From: Collinsella aerofaciens
GTDB taxonomy: Bacteria > Actinomycetota > Coriobacteriia > Coriobacteriales > Coriobacteriaceae
Assembly: GCF_901212495.1 (NCBI RefSeq)
Contig: NZ_CAAKNY010000073.1
Span: forward strand, 35,667-45,441
Reading direction: 5' to 3'
Length of the DNA: 9,775 nucleotides
Each line of letters opens with the position of its first letter. Position 1 is the stretch's first letter. Of this stretch, positions 1-4,965 are shown piece by piece. The notes beneath the pieces are model-generated. The model saw only the letters and a list, made by a program, of their open reading frames with translations. It was not told where the DNA came from and ran no database searches. The translations under genes and the position numbers were made by a program.

Positions 1-20
1 CCGCGGTATCTGAAAGTAAT

Positions 21-52
21 AAAAAAGCAGGTAGAGACACTTCTCTACCTGC
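21..52 (-). terminator. Intrinsic terminator of tmRNA gene
   Basis: Read on the minus strand, an 11-bp perfect stem (27-37 paired with 42-52) closes a 4-nt loop and is followed at once by six T (26 to 21). It begins 11 nt after the tmRNA CCA end, so it is the natural end of the ssrA transcript. Confidence 0.93.
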
Positions 53-62
53 CTGTAACTAT

Positions 63-426
63 TGGTGGAGGCGCGGAGAATCGAACTCCGGTCCACGAAA
101 GCCCCCTGATTGGCATCTCCAAGCTCAGTCGCTGGTTTAGTCTCGGACACTTTGCGCGCAGCGACACGCTCGCGGCGTCCTAACCGGTTCGGTCTTAGCC
201 TGCGCCATACCGATTACGTGCGCAGGAGCATTCCCCTAACATGACGTCGCGCCGGTGTCGGAGAAATCACCGGGTTGACGCGCCGCTATAAACTAAGCAG
301 CGAGAGCCATAGGCTCAAAAGAAGAGTTGTTGTCAATTCAATTTGACGGTACCCCTGTTTAACGAGGCGAGGAGACCTCGGCTTGCTTCCTCTCTCAGAG
401 CTATCGTGTCGAAACCAGTCGCCCCC
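63..426 (-). ncRNA. ssrA: Transfer-messenger RNA (tmRNA, SsrA)
   Basis: This 364-nt RNA rescues stalled ribosomes. Charged with alanine, it enters the A site and its internal frame adds a degradation tag. The minus-strand 5' end (426) GGGGGCG pairs with CGCCUCC at the 3' end to make the 7-bp acceptor stem, including the G3-U wobble recognised by alanyl-tRNA synthetase. A T-arm with UUCGAUU loop and an encoded CCA (65-63) follow. The conserved GACUGGUUUCGACA segment lies just inside the 5' end. The tag frame runs from about 334 to 293 and reads DNNSSFEPMALAA then UAG, with the usual ALAA-type end; the exact resume codon is inferred. No good promoter hexamers sit directly before 426, so the 5' end is probably made by RNase P from a longer transcript. 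smpB is not in the window. Confidence 0.97.
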
Positions 427-663
427 GAATGTCGGGAAAGTCTGGATGGCATTGGGCACGAGTACCCAACAGCCGTCGACCTTTCAAGGAACATACGGGG
501 CGAGCCCCGCTTGTGAAGTGCTATGTTACCACGTTCTCAAGGAAGACAGCTGTTCTATGCACGAGCTGTGAAGACCCCAATGTGCGCTGTACTTCGCACT
601 TTTGCTACCGATCGCGTCACGTATATTTTCGCCAAGCACAATTGACCCGTCGAAAGGACCGTT

Positions 664-1104
664 ATGGATACCAAGCAGCAACTCGTCAATGCCCTCGTGG
701 GCCTGGGCTCAACCATTACCGAAGCTATGGATGTCATCGAGGGCTTTGTCCCCTGTGGACATCCTGCCCTCGTGGTCACGGGCGCCCTCAACGCGCTCAC
801 CGACGGCGCCGACGAGGCCACACTCGCCGAGCACGTTGAAACCGTCCGTGGCTTCATCGACCACGTAAGCGAAAACCGCGGCGTCACCGCGCATCACGAC
901 ATCGAGCTTGGCGAGCTCACGGGTGCAAAGGCCGAACTCTTTGCCGAAATCAGCGCTATAGCCAACCTCACCAAAACCGCTGGTGTCAAGAACACCCAGG
1001 TCAACGAATGGCTCTACCGCAGCCTCGCTGCCCTCAACAGCTCCGACGAAAAGGCAGCCGAGCAGCTCGCAGATAGTCCCGCCATCAAGGCCGAGCTTTT
1101 GTAA
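664..1104 (+). CDS. Hypothetical helical protein, 146 aa
   Basis: I do not recognise a family. The ATG has a good ribosome site, AAAGGA at 653-658, five bases upstream. A TATATT box at 622-627 could be a -10 element, but no convincing -35 lies 16-18 bp before it. The protein looks soluble, acidic and almost wholly alpha-helical. It is rich in Ala, Leu and Glu, with one Cys (in the PCGHPALVV stretch near residues 30-38) and no signal peptide or clear membrane span. The spaced hydrophobic residues in the second half suggest packed helices. It is a stand-alone gene: tmRNA lies divergently on the left and the toxin gene converges on the right. The wobble-base pattern and ribosome site support a real gene; the function is unknown. 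Confidence 0.8.
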   Translation: MDTKQQLVNALVGLGSTITEAMDVIEGFVPCGHPALVVTGALNALTDGADEATLAEHVETVRGFIDHVSENRGVTAHHDIELGELTGAKAELFAEISAIANLTKTAGVKNTQVNEWLYRSLAALNSSDEKAAEQLADSPAIKAELL

Positions 1105-1113
1105 ATAGCAGAC

Positions 1114-1149
1114 GCGGGTCCCTTGGCGCATCGTGTCCAAGAGGCCCGC
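1114..1149. terminator. Hairpin between convergent genes
   Basis: A 13-position stem with one mismatch (1114-1126 paired with 1137-1149, one G-U) encloses a 10-nt loop, between the stop codons of the plus-strand hypothetical gene and the minus-strand toxin gene. The T-tract is poor on both strands (TCTGCTATTTAC on minus, none on plus), so strong intrinsic termination is doubtful. It may act as a transcript 3'-end stabiliser. Confidence 0.45.
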
Positions 1150-1161
1150 AAACAGTTCGCG

Positions 1162-1677
1162 TCAACCGATAGCCGCGCCGCCACGTTCGGCCAAAGCCAG
1201 AATCGGCATCATTTGGCGCGGGGTCTTTGCTGCAAGATCGGCATGTTCGAGCAGCTTTCGATCGTTTGTCACCAAGTAATCGACCTGCGCGCGCTTGCAC
1301 GCGGCGAGCACCAGGTTGTCCTCGTAATCGCGATGGAGCGCTAAGTATTTGTCGGCCAGCCAAAGGTCCGACGCATCTGCACCCACGGCCGTGGCGTTTT
1401 CGGTCATATTCCGAACAAACGCTAACGAAGCATCGCCTATCGCTCGTGCCGATGCTTCGTCGAGCGCTCCCCCGCTGACAAGAACGCTACGCTTCAGCTC
1501 GTGTTGGACAACGTACAGTACGTCCTTAGCGATATGCACCGGGAAGAACAGAGACGCCCCCGTCTCCGTCGCCTGCCCAATAAACGCACGCGCGGCAAGC
1601 GACTCGACATGGTCGACGCAAAACGAATCAACCCATACGTTGGCATCCACCATTATTTTGAGGAAAGCCCCGCTCAC
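1162..1677 (-). CDS. PIN-domain toxin (VapC-like ribonuclease)
   Basis: A probable toxin of a type II toxin-antitoxin pair, 171 aa if started at the GTG at 1677. That start overlaps the antitoxin stop (GTGA) and has AGGGG eight bases upstream inside the antitoxin gene, which implies translational coupling. An ATG at 1653 (MVDANVW) is the alternative. PIN nuclease landmarks are visible: first acidic residue D11 in MVDANVWVD, a central acidic cluster D117/E119/D120 in HRDYEDNLVLAAC, and the last strand LVTNDRKLL with D139. These acidic residues bind the metal ions that cut RNA in this family. It is longer than a typical VapC (about 130 aa). The extra length is a helical region at 60-110 between the first and central acidic residues. 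A reading frame continues upstream to 1878, but that part is antisense-like overlap with the antitoxin and is not coding. The RNA target is unknown. Confidence 0.85.
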   Translation of the reverse strand: MSGAFLKIMVDANVWVDSFCVDHVESLAARAFIGQATETGASLFFPVHIAKDVLYVVQHELKRSVLVSGGALDEASARAIGDASLAFVRNMTENATAVGADASDLWLADKYLALHRDYEDNLVLAACKRAQVDYLVTNDRKLLEHADLAAKTPRQMMPILALAERGGAAIG

Positions 1678-2009
1678 AGGATCATCCCCTTTTGGCGATA
1701 GCGCTCGTCCATTGCTTCGGAATAGATTGTGTCCCAATCGCGATCGTCGGATACGGGCGACGTAGCGATGCCCAGGTCCGCGTAAAGCTGATTCGCCGCC
1801 GCCCATGATGCGGCGAACGGAGTATCGGGCGCGACGGCCTGCTTGCGGTCGTCGACGGCCGCAAGCAGGCCGTCGCACTGCCCGCCACCCTGCGCGACCT
1901 TGGCCACCACCTTTTTGATGAGCTCGGGCAGTGACCCGCCCGAAAGCCGCAGCACCTCCTCGGCACGGTTCTTGACCTGGCGATCTACGCGAACGTTCAC
2001 CTGCGCCAT
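1674..2009 (-). CDS. RelB/DinJ-like antitoxin
   Basis: The antitoxin partner of the downstream PIN protein, 111 aa. The N-terminus MAQVNVRVDRQVKNRAEEVL followed by a GGSLPELIKKVVAKVA helix is the ribbon-helix-helix DNA-binding layout of RelB/DinJ antitoxins. The strand (residues 2-8) forms the DNA-contacting sheet and the helices dimerise. The C-terminal half (residues 62-111, with DWDTIYSEAMDERY) should wrap the toxin. I chose ATG 2009 because the family begins just there. A GTG at 2027, with GGGAG ten bases upstream (within 2037-2045), is the better ribosome site and would add six residues. Residues 45-60 are encoded by a 46-bp palindrome and have no family counterpart that I recognise. The stop overlaps the toxin start by four bases. 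It probably represses its own promoter through the dyad at 2048-2066. Confidence 0.83.
   Translation of the reverse strand: MAQVNVRVDRQVKNRAEEVLRLSGGSLPELIKKVVAKVAQGGGQCDGLLAAVDDRKQAVAPDTPFAASWAAANQLYADLGIATSPVSDDRDWDTIYSEAMDERYRQKGMIL
1831..1876. repeat. 46-bp near-perfect palindrome inside antitoxin gene
   Basis: Two 18-bp arms (1831-1848 and 1859-1876) are exact reverse complements, and the 10-bp centre pairs further at three positions. It lies wholly in the antitoxin reading frame, encoding residues 45-60. In mRNA it would fold as a very stable GC-rich hairpin about 155 nt before the toxin start codon. No second copy is seen in this window. Confidence 0.9.
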
Positions 2010-2047
2010 GCCGCCAACAGCACCCACGTTGATCCCGCTCCCTTCAA

Positions 2048-2066
2048 TTGCTAGCACCGATAGCAA
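2048..2066. promoter_or_regulatory. Candidate autoregulatory operator of the TA operon
   Basis: TTGCTAGCACCGATAGCAA is a dyad with 8-bp arms (one mismatch) around a 3-bp centre. It sits just downstream of the -10 box, over the probable transcription start. A third half-site, GCTAGCAA at 2081-2088, lies in the promoter spacer, 22 bp (two helical turns) from the GATAGCAA half-site at 2059-2066. Ribbon-helix-helix antitoxins commonly bind such repeated half-sites. Assignment to this antitoxin is inferred. Confidence 0.6.
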
Positions 2067-2067
2067 C

Positions 2068-2096
2068 ACTATATAGAAGAGCTAGCAAATGGTCAA
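2068..2096 (-). promoter_or_regulatory. Sigma70-type promoter of the TA operon
   Basis: On the minus strand, -35 TTGACC (2096-2091) and -10 TATAGT (2073-2068) are separated by exactly 17 bp, each matching the consensus at five of six positions. The predicted start near 2061-2062 leaves a leader of about 35-50 nt before the antitoxin start. Confidence 0.8.
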
Positions 2097-2100
2097 ATGC

Positions 2101-2144
2101 AAAAGACCTGCGCCCAGACGACACCGATGCCGTCTGGGCGCAGG
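2101..2144 (-). terminator. Intrinsic terminator of the metal ATPase operon
   Basis: A 14-bp perfect stem (2107-2120 with 2131-2144) with a 10-nt loop is followed on the minus strand by TCTTTT (2106-2101). It begins 26 nt after the ATPase stop codon and insulates that operon from the toxin-antitoxin promoter just beyond. Confidence 0.9.
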
Positions 2145-2170
2145 CCAGATAACGTGGGCGAACACGTCTG

Positions 2171-4246
2171 CTAACGCAGATATGCCTTCGCGTTGCCCAA
2201 GCTATACGCAATCGTCGAGCCGTTGTGCAGCAGCGACGATGTCTGCGGGGTGATCTTGCCGGTAATACCCAATGCCAGCAGCGCCGAGTTGGTGAGCATT
2301 ACCTTGGCATACGAGCTCGTCAGACGGTCGATGAGCCCCTGGCTCATGCGGCGTAGGCGCACGATCGCGGCGAGATCCGTGTCGGTCAGGATGATATCGG
2401 CGACCTCCTTGGCGATGTCGCTTCCGCCACCCATGGCCAGCCCCACATCGGCCAAACCGAGCGCTGGCGAATCGTTGACGCCGTCGCCCACCATGGCAAC
2501 GTGGCGCCCCTCGCTCTTAATGCGCTCCACATAGGCGTACTTGTCCTCGGGCAGCAGTTCGGCCTTAAACTCGTCGACGCCCGCCTCGCGCGCAATGCGC
2601 TCGGCCGTGCGCTCCGAATCGCCCGTGAGCATAACGACATGCTTGACGCCCAGCGCATGCAGGTCGGCGATGGCCTCACGGACCCCGGGCTTGAGCGGAT
2701 CCTCGATGCCGAGCACGCCCACAACGGTGCCGTCGACCGCCAGATACAGCGGCGACAGGCCCTGCATCTGGGACTCGATTTGCTCCTTGATGTCGGACTC
2801 GAGCTGCGCACCCTCGTCCTCAAATACAAAGTGCGCGGAACCGATGATGGCGCGACGCCCTTCAATGGACGAAGCGATGCCGTGCGCCACAATATACTCG
2901 ACCGCAGCGTGGCGCTCGCGGTGCTCGAGCCCACGCTCGCGGGCGGCGTTGACCACAGCGCGCGCCACCGGATGCGGAAAATGCTCCTCCAAGCAGGCGG
3001 AAAGGCGCAGAACCTCGTCCTCGCTCCAGCCATCGGTGGTGAGCACGCAGGCAAGACGCGGCTGCGCCTCGGTAAGCGTGCCGGTCTTATCAAACACAAT
3101 GGTGTCGGCCTTGGCAAACGACTCAAAGTACTTCGCGCCCTTGACCATGACGCCCATCTTGGCAGCATCGCTCATGGCAGTCATGACGGCGACGGAACCC
3201 GTGAGCTTGAGTGCGCACGAGTAGTCGACCATCAGCGCCGCTGAGGTCTTGATGAGGCTGCGGGTGGTAAGAGCGACAAGACCTGCAAGCAAGAAATTCC
3301 ACGGGACGATCTTGTTGGCAAGGTCCTCCATATGCGACTGACCCTCGGACTTGAGCGAGTCGGCCGTCTGCACGAGCGAGACGATTGAGCGCAGTTTGGT
3401 TTGCGCCGTATTGGCGCGCACGCGCACCAAGATGCCGCCGTCTTCCACGACGGTACCGGCGAACACGTCGTCGCCCACGCTGCGCTCGACGGCCAGCGGC
3501 TCGCCGGTCAGGGTCGCCTGGTTAACCATAGCGCTCCCCTGCTCGACAACACCGTCGATGCAAATGGACATGCCAGTGCGCACGGCGACCAGATCGCCGG
3601 GCTCAAGCTCGGTCGCGGCAACGCTCACCTCGGTGTCGCCGACCACTTTTTGTGCCTTATCGGGCACATCGAGCAGCGAGTTGATGAGCTCGTTTTCGCT
3701 CATGGCGCGGGTGTAGTCCTCGAGCAGCTCGCCCACGTTGAGCAGGAACATCGTCTGGCCCGCGGTGTCGACATCACGTTTGACGAACGAAATGCCGATA
3801 GCCGAAGCGTCGAGTACGGGAACAGTCAGGCGCGGCTGTGCGAGCTCACGGAGGGCGGCGCGCAAAAAGGTCATGTAACCGGCCACGACAAAGATGGCAC
3901 GCAGCGGCGTAGGCAGGAACCAGCGACGTGCGTAATGAGCGCCGATAAGTGTGGCAAGATCCATGACGAGCTTGTGTCTGCGCGGCTCGAGTTGCATCAC
4001 GTAACCCGACTTGGCATCGGCGATAGCTTGAGCATCGAGTGCACCCAGGGCATCGAGCACGGCCGTGCGACGCTGCTCGTCATATTCGAGCGCCATCTGG
4101 CCAATACGGCCGTAGACACACACCTTGTGCACGCCGTCGATGTCGCCGCTGAGCTTAAGAAGTGCATCGAGATCGCTCTCTGGCACAGGACCCGCCAATT
4201 GAAGACGGGTCCTGCCGGGGATCTCGCTAATAATCGAGAATCTCAT
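2171..4246 (-). CDS. P1B-type metal ATPase, FezB-like (SCA motif)
   Basis: An integral-membrane pump that moves a transition metal using ATP, 691 aa. Catalytic landmarks are complete: actuator loop TGEP (247-250), phosphorylation motif DKTGTLT with D386, the HP dipeptide of P1B ATPases (425-426), TGD (541-543) and hinge GDGVND (587-592). The metal-site helix reads DYSCALKL, so the usual CPC is replaced by SCA (343-345). To my knowledge this defines subgroup P1B-6, which includes FezB of ferrosome loci. The N-terminus has no CxxC metal-binding domain but carries PGRTR (10-14), similar to the GRxR motif I recall for FezB. Membrane segments lie around 95-170, 314-355 and 645-690. It is second in an operon, 17 bp after the small membrane protein gene, with a weak ribosome site. 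Iron as substrate, and a ferrosome role, are inferred; the P-type ATPase call is certain. Confidence 0.95.
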   Translation of the reverse strand: MRFSIISEIPGRTRLQLAGPVPESDLDALLKLSGDIDGVHKVCVYGRIGQMALEYDEQRRTAVLDALGALDAQAIADAKSGYVMQLEPRRHKLVMDLATLIGAHYARRWFLPTPLRAIFVVAGYMTFLRAALRELAQPRLTVPVLDASAIGISFVKRDVDTAGQTMFLLNVGELLEDYTRAMSENELINSLLDVPDKAQKVVGDTEVSVAATELEPGDLVAVRTGMSICIDGVVEQGSAMVNQATLTGEPLAVERSVGDDVFAGTVVEDGGILVRVRANTAQTKLRSIVSLVQTADSLKSEGQSHMEDLANKIVPWNFLLAGLVALTTRSLIKTSAALMVDYSCALKLTGSVAVMTAMSDAAKMGVMVKGAKYFESFAKADTIVFDKTGTLTEAQPRLACVLTTDGWSEDEVLRLSACLEEHFPHPVARAVVNAARERGLEHRERHAAVEYIVAHGIASSIEGRRAIIGSAHFVFEDEGAQLESDIKEQIESQMQGLSPLYLAVDGTVVGVLGIEDPLKPGVREAIADLHALGVKHVVMLTGDSERTAERIAREAGVDEFKAELLPEDKYAYVERIKSEGRHVAMVGDGVNDSPALGLADVGLAMGGGSDIAKEVADIILTDTDLAAIVRLRRMSQGLIDRLTSSYAKVMLTNSALLALGITGKITPQTSSLLHNGSTIAYSLGNAKAYLR

Positions 4247-4263
4247 AGTTTGTGCCTGGAGTG

Positions 4264-4509
4264 CTACTCGGCTGCCTTGTCCGCAGCGGCCTCGCTCTGG
4301 GTGATGTAGGCAGCCTCGGCAACCATGTCATCGACATTGGCCTTGGCCTGCTCGACCATGTCCTGGTAGCAATTCTTGACGCGCATACCGCACGCGATGC
4401 CCTGCACGCAGGCATTCTTGACCGGAGCGCTAGTGAGCAGCTTGATGCCGGCCGTACCAAGCAGAAAACCGCCACCGACAAGCAGGGTGTTAAACGTCGA
4501 CTTCTTCAT
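4264..4509 (-). CDS. Small one-helix membrane protein, FezA-like/DUF6110-like
   Basis: An 81-aa protein encoded directly before the metal ATPase. The ATG has AAGGGAG (4523-4517) seven bases upstream. Residues 8-25 form one membrane helix with a glycine-rich face (G12, G13, G14, G18, G21, including a GxxxG pair) that could support helix packing. Three cysteines follow at 34, 40 and 47 in a basic stretch, then an acidic, Ala-rich helical tail without cysteine. The KLLTSAPVKNAC junction resembles small proteins paired with P1B ATPases (DUF6110 in my recollection). In ferrosome loci a small membrane protein accompanies FezB, so it may help shape or target the membrane compartment, or present metal to the pump. 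The open frame runs upstream to 4905, but that part lacks a ribosome site and crosses the promoter and repeat region, so I reject it. Confidence 0.82.
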   Translation of the reverse strand: MKKSTFNTLLVGGGFLLGTAGIKLLTSAPVKNACVQGIACGMRVKNCYQDMVEQAKANVDDMVAEAAYITQSEAAADKAAE

Positions 4510-4593
4510 GTTGCTTCTCCCTTTTGCCGCACAAGCGCGGCATGGTGCCTTAGCACCCGAGTTCATTAGTTTGCTCGAGCACGCTTTTGAGAC

Positions 4594-4609
4594 TAGTTTA
4601 GTATAACTA
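4594..4609 (-). promoter_or_regulatory. AT-rich promoter with metal-repressor-like dyad
   Basis: The minus-strand sequence TAGTTATACTAAACTA is an inverted repeat (TAGTT, six bases, AACTA). It contains a TATACT -10-like hexamer (4605-4600) about 90 bp before the small membrane protein gene. Compared by eye with the 19-bp DtxR/IdeR iron-box consensus (TTAGGTTAGCCTAACCTAA), the surrounding 19 bp match at 11 positions, including GTTA and CTAA of the core. No good -35 lies 17 bp upstream of TATACT; TTGACC at 4619-4614 is too close for it. The regulator is unproven. Confidence 0.4.
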
Positions 4610-4653
4610 TTGGGGTCAACAACGGCTAACTTTTTGGAAAATATACGATCTAG

Positions 4654-4725
4654 ACCGCCCGGTACTCGGCGGTTCACCCACCACGACGCAAATCCGCACC
4701 CCCCCACGGGAATCCGCCCCCGCCC
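4654..4725. other. Hairpin and C/G-rich tract in gene-free gap
   Basis: Part of the 456-bp stretch 4510-4965 that has no gene. A 6-bp GC stem (4654-4659 with 4668-4673, 8-nt loop) lacks a T-tract on either strand, so it is not an intrinsic terminator. Next to it, 4699-4725 holds runs of seven C, five C and three C. The minus strand, which is the transcribed direction of both flanking operons, is therefore a G-rich run. The rest of the gap holds the operator-like dyad at 4594-4609 and the inverted-repeat element at 4730-4918. Confidence 0.5.
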
Positions 4726-4729
4726 TTGC

Positions 4730-4918
4730 GAATCAAAGGTGAATACTTTTTTGCGAAGTGAACGAGCAAAATCGGACCCCCGAAGCATCCGCATTTTTCG
4801 CCAGCAAAACCGCAGGAAAAACTCGACAAAATCGCAGGAAAAAAGCCCCAAAAGTGTCGATGCTTTAGGGGTCCAAATAAGGTCGTCCACTTCTGGGGAA
4901 ACCATTCACCTTCGATTT
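4730..4918. repeat. Imperfect inverted repeat, ~60-bp arms
   Basis: The arm 4730-4789 aligns without gaps to the reverse complement of 4859-4918, with about 43 of 60 positions identical by my count. The best blocks are GGACCCC..AAGCATC (4774-4789 against 4859-4874) and AATCAAAGGTGAAT (4731-4744 against 4904-4917, one mismatch). The middle carries a 22-bp-spaced direct repeat of AAAAYCGCAGGAAAAA (4806-4821 and 4828-4843). It encodes no credible protein. A dispersed intergenic palindromic element or MITE-like remnant is the likeliest reading. No target-site duplication is evident. Confidence 0.7.
4839..4871 (-). terminator. Intrinsic terminator of the ABC transporter operon
   Basis: On the minus strand CCCCTAAAG (4871-4863) pairs with CTTTTGGGG (4854-4846), nine positions with one U-U mismatch around an 8-nt loop. 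One C and then six T (4844-4839) follow. It lies about 95 nt after the second ABC gene stop. Its first half is also part of the larger inverted repeat, so it has two possible pairing partners. Confidence 0.75.
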
Positions 4919-4965
4919 CCACAGCCTCGAATACATGACAAGGGGACGACCTCTTTACCTCTTTC

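Noticed and set aside
63..100. tmRNA 3' end as an integration (att) site
   Set aside because: tmRNA genes are common targets, but no integrase gene or second copy of the 3' end occurs in the window, and only 62 bp lie beyond it.
429..839. 136-codon open frame overlapping the hypothetical gene
   Set aside because: It starts in the tmRNA upstream region and overlaps the better supported gene at 664 in another frame; its translation is Arg-rich and Cys-rich without domains.
1678..1878. Upstream extension of the PIN protein to 238 aa
   Set aside because: It overlaps the antitoxin gene in another frame and reads as Arg-rich out-of-frame sequence. The GTG at 1677 is coupled to the antitoxin stop.
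3401..4309. 302-codon open frame on the plus strand
   Set aside because: It is antisense to the metal ATPase and crosses the operon junction; low-plausibility composition.
4654..4673. GC hairpin as a terminator or riboswitch
   Set aside because: The stem is only six pairs with no T-tract on either strand and no conserved riboswitch core nearby.
4806..4843. Two AAAAYCGCAGGAAAAA copies as a CRISPR-like array
   Set aside because: There are only two short copies 22 bp apart with no cas genes; they are part of the intergenic repeat element.
4510..4905. Upstream in-frame extension of the small membrane protein to a 213-aa protein
   Set aside because: The extension crosses the operator-like dyad, the C/G-rich tract and the inverted repeat, has no ribosome site, and has a Cys/Arg-rich composition unlike its neighbours. 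ATG 4509 has a strong ribosome site.
4880..4952. 9-bp inverted repeat AGGTCGTCC / GGACGACCT as ends of a small mobile element
   Set aside because: The arms are short and 55 bp apart, no target duplication is seen, and one arm lies inside the larger inverted repeat, which explains the structure better.
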